Shown here piece after piece: positions 7,538 to 16,183 of a stretch of 64,000 nt of DNA. The DNA comes from DAISJI01 sp964559835 (GTDB taxonomy: Bacteria > Acidobacteriota > Terriglobia > Terriglobales > Acidobacteriaceae). The notes below the pieces were generated by a model, which was given only the letters and a program-made list of their open reading frames with translations, was not told the origin of the DNA and made no database searches. Every line of letters starts with the position of its first letter. Within the stretch, counting starts at the first letter, position 1. The translations under genes and the position numbers were made by a program. The stretch spans positions 62,001 through 126,000 of the forward strand of contig CAZLJE010000013.1 in assembly GCA_964559835.1 (NCBI GenBank). The letters are read 5' to 3'.

Positions 7538-10039
7538 TTAAGCCCTGTCTGGCACCGGACATTGCTGCACGTTCCAGATTTCTGCCGCGTATTCGGCGAT
7601 AGTGCGGTCGCTGGAGAACTTGCCCGAGCCCGCCACGTTCAGAATGGCCCTGCGCGCCCACTCATCGGGATCGGCGTACAGCGTGCGCAGCCGCTCGTCT
7701 GCTTCAAGGTAAGACTTCAGGTCCGCGAGGTGCATGTAGTGATCCGTCATTAACGTGTCGCGCAGCGGGGCGAAGACGTCCGGTTCGGTACGGCTGAAAT
7801 GGTCCGAGAACATCAGGTCCAAAGCTTCGTGAGTCTCGGGCTCGTGTTCGTAATGCCAGCGCGGGTTGTACCAAGCGCGGCTGCCGGTCACCTCTTGCGC
7901 TGTCAAACCAAAAAGGAAGAGATTCTCCTCGCCCGCCTCCTGTGCCATCTCGATGGTCGCACCGTCGCGCGTGCCGATGGTTAAGGCGCCGTTCATCATG
8001 AATTTCATATTGCTTGTGCCGCTCGCTTCATAGCCCGCAGTCGAGATCTGGTTGGAAACGTCACTGGCGGGAATCAGGTGCTCTGCAAGGGAGACGCAAT
8101 ACTCGGGCAGGAAAACCACCTTAAGCCGACCGCGTACTGCGGGGTCGCCGTCGATCGTGCCGGCAAGATTATTTATGAACTTGATAATCAGTTTGGCGAG
8201 GCGGTACGCAGGAGCAGCCTTGCCGGCGAAAAAGAAGGTCCGCGGATGCATATCCAGCCCAGGGTTCTCCCGCAGCCGGTTGTAAAGCACTATGATCCTC
8301 AACGCGTTCAGCAACTGACGTTTGTACTCGTGGATGCGTTTGATCTGACAATCGAAGATCGCATCCGGATCCAGGACCTGCCCGGTCGACCACTTGAGCC
8401 AATCGCAGAATTGCTGCTTGGCGTTTCGTTTGGCCTTGCGAAAGTCGTCGCGAAAACTTTTCTCGCCTGTGAATACCTTCAGTGTGCTTAATTTGCTCAG
8501 GTCACGTATCCAGTCGTCACCGATCGCATCCGTGATCAATCTGGACAGCTCCGGATTGCACAGCAGCAGCCAGCGCCGGGGCGTAATTCCATTCGTCTTG
8601 TTGTTGAATCGTTCGGGAAAGATCTCGGCCAGGTCTTTCAGGGTTGTCTCGCGCAGGAGATTCGAATGGATCGCAGCCACTCCATTGGTACTGTGGGAAC
8701 CCACGACGGCGAGATTGGCCATTCGAACCTTTTTCCCGGGTCCCTCTTCGATGAGGCTCAGACGCTGAATCCGGCCTTCGTCTCCCGGAAACCGCCGGTG
8801 AACATCGCCTAGAAAACGGCGATTGATCTCATAGATAATCTCGAGCTGCCTTGGCAGCATGTCTTCGAAAAACCCCACCGGCCATTTTTCGAGGGCTTCC
8901 GGCAACAACGTGTGGTTCGTGTACGCCAGCGTGTTTTGGGTGATTTGCCAAGCTTCGTCCCATCCGAGGCGCACCTGGTCAACCAGGATCCGCATGAGTT
9001 CCGGTACGGCCAGAGTCGGGTGCGTATCGTTCATCTGAATCGCCACTTTGTCTGCAAACAAACGCCAGTCCGAGTTGCCGCGTTGGAAGCGGCGCACCGC
9101 ATCCGCCAGTGAGCAGGCGACAAGAAAGTACTCCTGCATCAGGCGCAGGCCTTGCCCGATGAATCTTGAATCATCCGGATAAAGTACCCGGGTCAGCGTT
9201 TCAGCCGAGAGGTTTTGAGTAAAAGCCTCTACAAAATCTCCATGAGAGAACTCTTCAAAGTTGAAGTAGTCGTGAGCGCCCGCGGCCCAGAGACGGAGCG
9301 TGTTGATCGTGGAACCACCGTATCCGATCACTGGGCGGTCAAATGGAATGCCGATCAGAGTTGATGGACGACCGGGTATGGGCCGCAGACTGCCTCCACT
9401 GAGCTCAAATGAGCACCCTAAGCTGACTTCAACCTTCTCGTTCGGACGAGCGACCTCCCACGGATCGGGAGAACGGAGCCAGTTGTCCGGCATTTCCTGT
9501 TGCCAACCGTTGCGGATCGATTGCCTGAAGATGCCGTACTCGTATCGCAATCCGTAGCCCATTGCCGGCAGTTGCATGGTCGCGGCGGATTCCATGAAAC
9601 AGGCCGCCAAACGTCCGAGTCCCCCGTTGCCCAGACCGGCATCGGGCTCCTGTTCCAAGATCTCGATGAGATCCAGTTTGTTGTCCTCGATAACCTCCTT
9701 CGCCAGCGGATTGAGCAGAAGATTTGTGACGTTGTTCGCGAGCGAGCGGCCGATGAGGAATTCCATCGAGAGGTAATAGAGTCTCTTCGGATTCTGTTGT
9801 GCGTAGGTCTTCTCGGTTAACAGCCATCGCTGAGACAAAATGTCGCGCACTGACCGGGCAAGCGCCTCGAAGCGGTCGCGCGCCGTCGCCGCCGCCAAAT
9901 CAACCGCACCATCGAACAGCAGGTGACGTTCGTACAGCGCCTCGCTTGTTCCTGAGAACTGCACTGGGCCACATCCATAGCGATTAATGAGTCTGGCAGC
10001 ATCCAGGGTCTGTCGTTTTGCTGCAGCCTTTGTCATCAT
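7538..10039 (-). CDS. glgP: Glycogen/alpha-glucan phosphorylase
   Basis: Phosphorolysis of alpha-1,4-glucan ends to glucose 1-phosphate; GT35, PLP-dependent, cytoplasmic. The protein has 833 residues, typical for the family. Motifs: YYLSMEFLIGR, ASCFMESAAT-type active-site segment (here LAACFMESAATMQLPAMGYG), NDTHPTLAVPELMRIL, and the PLP-binding EASGTSNMKFMMNGALTIGT with the Schiff-base Lys. The ATG pair at 10039/10036 follows AGAGG; the 70-residue upstream extension overlaps the DedA gene and is rejected. Only 2 bp separate it from dedA upstream. Together with GlgX, the amylo-1,6-glucosidase at 12067 and GH15 at 59204 it makes this region rich in alpha-glucan enzymes. Confidence 0.96.
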   Translation of the reverse strand: MMTKAAAKRQTLDAARLINRYGCGPVQFSGTSEALYERHLLFDGAVDLAAATARDRFEALARSVRDILSQRWLLTEKTYAQQNPKRLYYLSMEFLIGRSLANNVTNLLLNPLAKEVIEDNKLDLIEILEQEPDAGLGNGGLGRLAACFMESAATMQLPAMGYGLRYEYGIFRQSIRNGWQQEMPDNWLRSPDPWEVARPNEKVEVSLGCSFELSGGSLRPIPGRPSTLIGIPFDRPVIGYGGSTINTLRLWAAGAHDYFNFEEFSHGDFVEAFTQNLSAETLTRVLYPDDSRFIGQGLRLMQEYFLVACSLADAVRRFQRGNSDWRLFADKVAIQMNDTHPTLAVPELMRILVDQVRLGWDEAWQITQNTLAYTNHTLLPEALEKWPVGFFEDMLPRQLEIIYEINRRFLGDVHRRFPGDEGRIQRLSLIEEGPGKKVRMANLAVVGSHSTNGVAAIHSNLLRETTLKDLAEIFPERFNNKTNGITPRRWLLLCNPELSRLITDAIGDDWIRDLSKLSTLKVFTGEKSFRDDFRKAKRNAKQQFCDWLKWSTGQVLDPDAIFDCQIKRIHEYKRQLLNALRIIVLYNRLRENPGLDMHPRTFFFAGKAAPAYRLAKLIIKFINNLAGTIDGDPAVRGRLKVVFLPEYCVSLAEHLIPASDVSNQISTAGYEASGTSNMKFMMNGALTIGTRDGATIEMAQEAGEENLFLFGLTAQEVTGSRAWYNPRWHYEHEPETHEALDLMFSDHFSRTEPDVFAPLRDTLMTDHYMHLADLKSYLEADERLRTLYADPDEWARRAILNVAGSGKFSSDRTIAEYAAEIWNVQQCPVPDRA

Positions 10040-10041
10040 GA

Positions 10042-10689
10042 TCAAACCTCTTGAACGATCGTCGGATCCGCTGCTGTGACCTGCACGGTTCTCGACTCGC
10101 GTACATGGCGCTGAACCAGCCTGTGGACCACGTAAATACAGATTGAAACGACTGCAACACCTGCCAAGACGGTTCCTGCTCGGCGAGCGTAACCAGCCGC
10201 GCGGTCCAAGTCGTGACTGAAGACGTATCCCAGTCCCGTGTAGGCGCATGAATAAATGCCCGCGCCAAGCGCGTCACAAGCCAGGAAGCGGAGCCGGCTG
10301 GTTCGGGAAGTTCCAGCCAGGGGCGGCGCTACCGCGTCCAGTCCTGGGACGAATTTGGCAAGCACGAGCAGCGGAAGGCCAAACCGGGCGAACGTCTCTT
10401 TGGCCCTGCGATCGTGGGCGTCGGGGTTGCGTGAGAGGCGGTGAATGAAATGCAAGACCTTGTCCCCGCGCCGCCGGCCCGCCTCGTACCACACCCAGTC
10501 AGCCAGTACACAGGCAATGACAGCCAGACAGATCGAGGCGGTCAGGCCCAATTTACCGGCGGCTGAGAGCGCGCCGGCGGCGAGCAGGAAAAGAGGTCCG
10601 GGTAACGGTAACCCTATCTGGTGCGCGAATAACGCAGCGAACAGGATGGCGTAGCCATGCTTCAGAACGAATTGGACAATCACATTCAT
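10042..10689 (-). CDS. DedA-family membrane protein
   Basis: Integral inner-membrane protein of the DedA (SNARE-associated) superfamily, whose members include undecaprenyl-phosphate and phospholipid flippases. The 215 residues contain an N-terminal re-entrant segment (HGYAILFAALFAHQIGLPLP), the motif VLADWVWYEAGRRRGD, and the conserved FARFGLPLLVLAKFVPGLDAVAPPLAG. The C-terminal helix is VLAGVAVVSICIYVVHRLV. It appears to be the first gene of the glgP-DUF4136-glgX run, separated from glgP by 2 bp. A second DedA gene fused to a rhodanese domain lies at 40860. The transported substrate is not evident. Confidence 0.9.
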   Translation of the reverse strand: MNVIVQFVLKHGYAILFAALFAHQIGLPLPGPLFLLAAGALSAAGKLGLTASICLAVIACVLADWVWYEAGRRRGDKVLHFIHRLSRNPDAHDRRAKETFARFGLPLLVLAKFVPGLDAVAPPLAGTSRTSRLRFLACDALGAGIYSCAYTGLGYVFSHDLDRAAGYARRAGTVLAGVAVVSICIYVVHRLVQRHVRESRTVQVTAADPTIVQEV

Positions 10690-11543
10690 ATTGAATTCAG
10701 CCTACGCAGCCAATCTCTACGGAGATCCGCGCTTTCCAGGTAGACATAAGGCACGCGTCTGGCCGAACGTCGATCCCGGCTAACTCATTGCGCAAATTGA
10801 GATTCAGGAACTGGATGCAGGAGCAGATACGAAAGTGACTGCCCGCGGAAGGGCAGTGTCGACCAGATCGGGTCAGGGATGGAAATCGGGTTTATACGGC
10901 GCGGGTAATCGGCAATGCGCCAGCAACCTGCCCACATTCGGTCGAGTGTTCGCATGAGGTCAATTCATAGTTGGAACATGCTCGTAGTCCGCTGCTAACA
11001 CCTCCGCTCACGATTGCAGGCGCTCGCAGGTCTGGCTGTGGAACGAACTTCTGCTTCGGCGAGCGATATGACTGACTTTGAGATCTACGCCGATCCTACC
11101 TGCATCGTCTGCTCGCCGGGCGACCAGCGGCCGTGCGTCACTGTCAGTATTTACGTCCGGAGCCGAACGGATCGCTCAGCCTCGAACGGAACGGCTGACG
11201 GCATTTCCGAGATCAAACATGTTCTCGCTGAGCTTGGCATTCGCGAGAGATAGCGAAGGAATGCGGACGACATGGCAATGGTCGGAACAACAGCAATATT
11301 TTTCACGGCCAGCAACAGCGCTGTCCCCTCCGGTTCGCTTGAGGAACGCTCACTGTCGCAGCCATTCTCCGCGTGGCCGGCCGGACACTTGCCGACGTCA
11401 TTATTCTGGGAGTCTCGGAAAAAGAGTACCTGGCATTTTATCCGTCACGGGTCGATACAATCGAACTGATCTGCTAAGCAGGTTACGCGTAACCCGGCAG
11501 CACTCATGAGTTCGTGATAAGTCCGCGTGCAGAAGGAATCAAG
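10690..11543. other. 854-bp stretch without a supportable gene
   Basis: It lies between the divergent dedA and SnoaL-like genes, so it must hold promoters for both. Small open frames (for example 11068-11253, a 61-residue frame with four Cys) have no ribosome-binding site or recognisable domain. A perfect 14-bp palindrome GGTTACGCGTAACC lies at 11481-11494, 50 bp before the next gene, and could be an operator. No RNA family was recognised. Confidence 0.5.
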
Positions 11544-11969
11544 ATGCCGAAGACTGCGTCCGAGCAAAACAAGGCCGTCGTGCTGGAAGCGTTCGACACC
11601 CTATTCAACAAGCGCGACTATGCGGCGGCAGAGCGTTTTTGGTCGCCGGAATACATTCAACACAGCGCGCATATCGAACCCGGACGAGACGGGCTCTTCA
11701 ACCTCATCAAGGCCGCGCCGTCGTCGCTCAAGTATGAGCCTGGATTGATTCTTGCAGAAGGTGACTACGTCATCGTTCATGGCCGGTTTTCGAACATCGG
11801 ACTGCCCGTGAACTGGATCGCAGCAGACGTCGTTCGCTTGAAGGATGGAATTCTCGTCGAGCACTGGGATGTCATTCAGGACGAGGCGACCGAAGAGCAA
11901 TCGAAGAGCAAGGCGCCGATGTTCGGGTCGTCGTTTCCCGTTTATGAGCGGGAGCAAACGATTAGATAA
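11544..11969 (+). CDS. SnoaL-like (NTF2-fold) protein
   Basis: A 141-residue protein with the SnoaL-like polyketide cyclase/NTF2 fold: helices NKAVVLEAFDTLFNKRDYAAAERFW, then YIQHSAHIEPGRDGL, followed by the beta-sheet AEGDYVIVHGRF and the C-terminal strand GILVEHWDVIQDE. This pattern matches the bacterial 'predicted SnoaL-like aldol condensation-catalysing enzyme' group, whose substrates are mostly unknown. The ATG at 11544 follows AGAAGGA. It stands alone, 97 bp before the glucosidase gene on the same strand. Confidence 0.85.
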   Translation: MPKTASEQNKAVVLEAFDTLFNKRDYAAAERFWSPEYIQHSAHIEPGRDGLFNLIKAAPSSLKYEPGLILAEGDYVIVHGRFSNIGLPVNWIAADVVRLKDGILVEHWDVIQDEATEEQSKSKAPMFGSSFPVYEREQTIR

Positions 11970-12066
11970 CTGCTCAATTTTGCGATTCTGACGTATGCAG
12001 ATGGACGAATGGGTAGCTAAAAAACGCATCGAAAGAAGAGCGTCGAGGACTGTTGGCTAAGCGGCT

Positions 12067-14217
12067 ATGGCAATCGAAGTAACCGTCGGCCCACTGCAGA
12101 TCACCATCAACCGGGGGTACACGTTCGTCTTATCGCAGCCGGACGGCTCGGTCCAACCGTATACCGATGAAGGGTTCTATTCTCGGGACACCCGTTACGT
12201 TAGCAGCTACAAACTGTATGCGGATGGCGAGCACTGGGTGCTCCAGAACTCTAGCGCAATCGCCTATTACGCCTCCCGCGCCTATCTCATCAACCCGCGC
12301 CTTCGGACCGAGTACGGGGAAATTGAACGCTCAGCCCTCAGTCTCGTGTTCACTCGCGCCGTGTACGACGGCGTGATCGAGGAGTTCGAGGTCCGTAACT
12401 ACGGCATCGAGCGCGCGCGGTTCAACTTTGAAATCGCCCTGCGTACCGATTTCGCGGATATCTTCGAAGTCAAGTCGAGGCAGGTCATCCGCAAGGGGCA
12501 CGTCACCACGGATTGGTCGCTCGATCAGTGTCAGCTGATCAGCAAATACGAGCACAACGGCTTTGTCCGGTCGCTGGTTTCGACTTTCGCCAAAACCAGC
12601 TCCGAACCCGTTTACAACAACGGTCGCATCAGCTTCGGCGTGGATATTCCGCCACGCGCGATGTGGCGGAGCGCGGTCGAACATGCGTTTGTCGAGGGCG
12701 AGCCGAATTCGAGGCCGTCGCGCAACACTCATGCCGTGCACCAGTGCCAGAGCGCAGCCGAACGCGAAATGGAAGAATGGAAGAAGGCGACGACTTCCCT
12801 GACCAGTTCGAATGAAGACATTTATCGGCTTTTTAAGCAGTCGTTGGAGGACATGGCAGCGCTGAGATTGCCATACGGCACCAACTCGCCCAATGAAGCA
12901 ATCCCGGCGGCGGGTGTCCCGTGGTTCGTCGCCGTGTTCGGGCGCGACAGCCTGATCGTCAGCCTGCAGAACATGATCGTGCATCCCGATTTTGGACGAG
13001 GTGCTCTCAAGGTGCTCGGCGAACTGCAAGCCTCCGAAGTTGACGACTACCGCGACGCTCAGCCCGGCAAGATCCTGCATGAGATCCGCGTCGGCGAATT
13101 CGCCGCTCGCAAAAAGATTCCGCACACGCCATATTACGGAACCGCTGATGCCACCGCCCTCTATCTGATCACGCTCCACGAGGCCTGGCGGTGGTTGGGA
13201 GACGACTTGCTGTTCCGCCGCCACGAAGAAACCGCGCGCCGCTGCCTGGAGTGGATTGACCGCTACGGTGACATGGATGGCGACGGACTGCAGGAATTCC
13301 AGACACGTTCGCCGGATGGCTACGAAAATATGGGGTGGAAAGACGCGGGCGATTCCAACGTCGCCCCCGACGGCACTATTTTCAAAGGTCCCAAGGCGCT
13401 ATGCGAATTACAGGGATACACCTACGACGCCTGGCTGCGCATGGCCGACGCATTCGCCTATTTCGGTGACGAGGCGCTCGCACGCGCATTGCGGCAGAAA
13501 GCCGCCGCACTCCGTGAGAAGTTCGAAGAGCTGTTCTGGTGTGAGGACACCGGGTTCTACGCTTACGCGCTCGACGGCGACAAGCGGCCGGTGAAGACGA
13601 TCGTATCGAATCCTGGCCACCTGCTTTTCAGCGGCATTGTCAGCCCTGAAAGAGCCGCACGCGTGGTCCAACGATTGATGCAGCCGGACATGTGGAGCGG
13701 TTGGGGCATCCGCACCCTGTCGGCGGAGAACCCGGCCTACAATCCGTTCTCATATCAGAACGGATCCGTGTGGCCGCACGACAACGGCATCATCGCAATG
13801 GGATTCCGCCGTTACGGATTCGCCAAGGAAGCTGCCATGATCGCACGCGATATCAGCGAGGCGGCGAGCTACTTCGTGTTTTATCGCTTACCGGAACTTT
13901 ACGGCGGCATTCGCCGCGAGCCCGGGAGCTTCCCAGTCCAGTATCTCGGCGCCAACGTGCCGCAGGCCTGGGCTGCGGGCAGTGTCTTCCACTTGGTGCG
14001 CGCTATTCTCGGCCTTGAAGCCAACGCGCACGCGCGAACTCTTTATGTCGATCCTGTTCTTCCGCGTTGGTTGCCGGAAGTTACCTTGCATGATCTCCGG
14101 GTCAGTGACAGTACTGCCACAATCCGTTTCTGGAGCGAGGGCAGCCGCAGCCGGTTCGAAGTCCTCTCGTGTGATGGCGAACTGCACATCGAGCAAGGAC
14201 CACCCCAAGACGACTGA
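12067..14217 (+). CDS. Amylo-alpha-1,6-glucosidase-type glycoside hydrolase
   Basis: A 716-residue cytoplasmic enzyme with no signal peptide. The N-terminal ~220 residues form the glycogen-debranching N-terminal beta domain (VTVGPLQITINRGYTFVLSQ; FYSRDTRYVSSYKLYADG). An (alpha/alpha)6 barrel follows, with the conserved AAGVPWFVAVFGRDSLIVSLQ, KIPHTPYYGTADATALYL, MGWKDAGDS and SVWPHDNGIIAMGFRRYG. The last is the general catalytic region of this glucoamylase-like clan. Family members act on glycogen/maltodextrin branch points or on related glucosides, and exact specificity cannot be read here. It is divergent from the glgX-glgP operon, adding a second, structurally unrelated debranching-type activity. 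Confidence 0.9.
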   Translation: MAIEVTVGPLQITINRGYTFVLSQPDGSVQPYTDEGFYSRDTRYVSSYKLYADGEHWVLQNSSAIAYYASRAYLINPRLRTEYGEIERSALSLVFTRAVYDGVIEEFEVRNYGIERARFNFEIALRTDFADIFEVKSRQVIRKGHVTTDWSLDQCQLISKYEHNGFVRSLVSTFAKTSSEPVYNNGRISFGVDIPPRAMWRSAVEHAFVEGEPNSRPSRNTHAVHQCQSAAEREMEEWKKATTSLTSSNEDIYRLFKQSLEDMAALRLPYGTNSPNEAIPAAGVPWFVAVFGRDSLIVSLQNMIVHPDFGRGALKVLGELQASEVDDYRDAQPGKILHEIRVGEFAARKKIPHTPYYGTADATALYLITLHEAWRWLGDDLLFRRHEETARRCLEWIDRYGDMDGDGLQEFQTRSPDGYENMGWKDAGDSNVAPDGTIFKGPKALCELQGYTYDAWLRMADAFAYFGDEALARALRQKAAALREKFEELFWCEDTGFYAYALDGDKRPVKTIVSNPGHLLFSGIVSPERAARVVQRLMQPDMWSGWGIRTLSAENPAYNPFSYQNGSVWPHDNGIIAMGFRRYGFAKEAAMIARDISEAASYFVFYRLPELYGGIRREPGSFPVQYLGANVPQAWAAGSVFHLVRAILGLEANAHARTLYVDPVLPRWLPEVTLHDLRVSDSTATIRFWSEGSRSRFEVLSCDGELHIEQGPPQDD

Positions 14218-14223
14218 GCCACG

Positions 14224-14595
14224 TTATTCAGGTATGACTTCGATCGCGTTGATGGACGGATAATTCACGACGGGCGTGAAGTAGATCTCGATCTTCCCCT
14301 GGGCGGTTGGCTGAATGTGGGGAAATGACCGGACGATCGGTGCAGAGTTGGCCTCGGCGAGGATATCGAAATTCTTCAGGATCACTGATCCATTACAAGA
14401 AACATCGAACACGCGGCTGCCGACGCCATTGATGTTGCCGTTCTGAGATCCGAACCAATGTTCGCGGAAGTGCAGTTTCAGTGTGTATGTGTGTTGCGGC
14501 GCGACAGGGATCACATAATGAAAATGGCCAATACTTGGCCTGTTTGTAAGTGAGTTGAGAGAAGGAGAATATTGCGTGGCCGCAGTTGGTCGAAG
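14224..14595 (-). pseudogene. C-terminal stump of a malectin-domain protein
   Basis: On the minus strand the frame reads HFHYVIPVAPQHTYTLKLHF, then NGVGSRVFDVSCNGSVIL, and ends INAIEVIPE. This is the second half of a malectin/carbohydrate-binding domain of the type that caps secreted glycoside hydrolases. The homology continues upstream of any start codon to about 14590 and then stops where the mobile-element-like gene begins. The first half of the domain and the rest of the protein are missing. The stump ends 7 bp from the convergent glucosidase gene. Confidence 0.7.
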
Positions 14596-15406
14596 CCCAC
14601 TGCAGGCGGAAGAGACGGGCTAGTTCGGGGTGGAGTTTCGCGCGGAAGATGCGGCGGGCATAGGCGGCGTAAGCGGCCTGGAGTTCGCGGACCGTCTTCT
14701 TGCCGACGCGGTTTTTGCCGAAGCTGCCGACCGCCGCGGCTTCGATGCGATCGATGGATACGGCTGTGGCCGGTTCGTCAGAGGTCGCGGCTTCGAGCGC
14801 CTTGAGTTCGCACTCGGTGATGATGGGGATGCCCCGGCGTTTGAGTTCTTCCTCAAGGCTTGGGGGTAGTTTGGCTCCTCCGGTTATGTGGACGTTTCTC
14901 ATAATGATCAGTTCCTCGTTTGAGCGATTTTCGAATTCGCTCTTGGGTTTATCTTCGTTCTTACTTCTTATTTCTTTATTAGGTCGGGGTTCACTCGGGG
15001 CAGCGCCGGGGTTCAGTCGGGGGACAGTCGCGTTAGCAGTCACGCGCTCGTATTCAGGCCTGCAAGCGGCCCCGTGTTTCCATGCGTTTAGCCGGTAACC
15101 GAACCACCTGCCCACAGTCGGCTCGTACTTATGAATAAGCATTTGATAGCCGCCTCTTGCACCAACGCCTCGTGGATAGTTGATGTAGCGCTTCTTTTTG
15201 AGGGAGGCGAGGACGGCTTGGACGTGTCTTTCGTCGCGGGGGTAGCCGATCTGGTGAGCGATTCCGAGCGCGGTACCCTTGTAAATGCCGGTTTCGAAGT
15301 TGGCGCGCATGTGGAGCGACATGTAGACGAGGAATTGAAAGGCATTAAGCTTCCCGGTCTCCAGGTGCTCCGCTAGTCCGCGACGAATTTGGACAAAGCC
15401 TTCCAT
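14393..15406 (-). CDS. Mobile-element/replication-type helix-turn-helix protein
   Basis: The first ~125 residues look like the replication/DNA-binding proteins of small acidobacterial elements and phages. Pattern: LNAFQFLVYMSLHMRANFET, a winged-helix-like RHVQAVLASLKKKRYI, then LIHKYEPTVGRWFGYRLNAW. A long polar linker follows and then a second conserved-looking block (VRELQAAYAAYARRIFRAKL). The last ~60 residues are probably not native: from about 14590 the frame runs out of phase through the malectin stump. The Met at 15406 is preferred over 15451. No transposase or integrase is visible beside it, so this may be a remnant of an integrated element. Confidence 0.55.
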   Translation of the reverse strand: MEGFVQIRRGLAEHLETGKLNAFQFLVYMSLHMRANFETGIYKGTALGIAHQIGYPRDERHVQAVLASLKKKRYINYPRGVGARGGYQMLIHKYEPTVGRWFGYRLNAWKHGAACRPEYERVTANATVPRLNPGAAPSEPRPNKEIRSKNEDKPKSEFENRSNEELIIMRNVHITGGAKLPPSLEEELKRRGIPIITECELKALEAATSDEPATAVSIDRIEAAAVGSFGKNRVGKKTVRELQAAYAAYARRIFRAKLHPELARLFRLQWASTNCGHAIFSFSQLTYKQAKYWPFSLCDPCRAATHIHTETALPRTLVRISERQHQWRRQPRVRCFL

Positions 15407-15422
15407 GCGCGCCGTCGCCACA

Positions 15423-15458
15423 ACAGGTTGTGGAGCAGTGCAGGTGCGCACAACCTGT
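15423..15458. promoter_or_regulatory. 10-bp inverted repeat upstream of the element gene
   Basis: ACAGGTTGTG at 15423-15432 and CACAACCTGT at 15449-15458 form a perfect 10-bp inverted repeat with a 16-bp spacer. It starts 17 bp upstream of the Met at 15406. It could be an operator, a replication iteron pair or an element end; sequence alone does not decide. Confidence 0.5.
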
Positions 15459-15530
15459 CGTGCGAAGGGAGCACCTTAGAGGGGCGTGGCGAAGTAGTCA
15501 ATAAGGCGCGCTTGACAATCGAAGATTTCT

Positions 15531-16034
15531 GTGGAAATCGTTCCCGCTTCGGGAATCGCGGGCGTTAAACTAGCGCGCGTGTTAGCAAACTGGCGGCGTG
15601 GTGGAATCCTGGAAAACGTATACGTACCGCACACAGGCATCAGCGCCGGTCGGCGGGCGATGCTTGTCCCGGGGCAGCCAACCGCGTTTAGCGGCACATG
15701 TACCAACCTGCACGCAATCTGCTGGGTTAATCCGAACGCCTTTACCGCCCCAACCCAACTCGGCGCCGGCAACGCTCCCATCAACAACATCATCGGACCG
15801 AATTTTTCTGCGGTGGACCTTTCATTGCGAAAGGCAATCATCTTGCCTTTCAGGGAAGGCATGCGCTTGCAGTTCCAGGCGGATGCGTTTAATGCTTTGA
15901 ACCATGCCAATTGGAACAATCCCGGCGTCGGGAACGCCCCCAGTCCAGGAAGCGCCAGCACCTCTACGTTCGGGCAAATCACGAGTGCCGGTCCGGCGCG
16001 GGTCCTGCAGTTCGGAGGAAAGTTTGTCTTCTGA
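15531..16034 (+). pseudogene. C-terminal stump of an Oar-like TonB-dependent receptor
   Basis: The frame carries the hallmarks of the last ~140 residues of acidobacterial Oar-like receptors: GPNFSAVDLSLRKAI, MRLQFQADAFNALNHANWNN, FGQITSAGPARVLQFGGKF, and a terminal Phe after Val, as in outer-membrane barrels. Compare FGERFNLSLKFQMFNVFNRR near the C-terminus of the intact receptor at 24039. About 1000 residues of plug and barrel are missing. The 5' boundary (15480-15600) coincides with the flank of the mobile-element-like gene, so insertion or deletion probably removed the rest. Confidence 0.78.
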
Positions 16035-16183
16035 TTGCTTGCGGCTCCTTTCCATCGAGTCGGAGCCGCAAGCTGCACTCCTATTCACTAACGATGTCGA
16101 TCGCCGCGCCATTGTGCCCTAGGGCAGGGGACCGAAACGTAAAGTTAAGGCTTCGCGAACGGCGCTCGCTGTAAGGAAAATCG

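Noticed and set aside
10042..10249. N-terminal extension of glycogen phosphorylase overlapping dedA
   Set aside because: The paired ATG at 10036/10039 has a ribosome-binding site and matches the family N-terminus; the extension is out-of-frame DedA sequence.
11014..11509. Small overlapping open frames in the dedA/SnoaL-like gap, including a 61-residue frame with four Cys at 11068-11253
   Set aside because: No ribosome-binding site, no recognisable motif, and competing frames of similar length; nothing supports translation.
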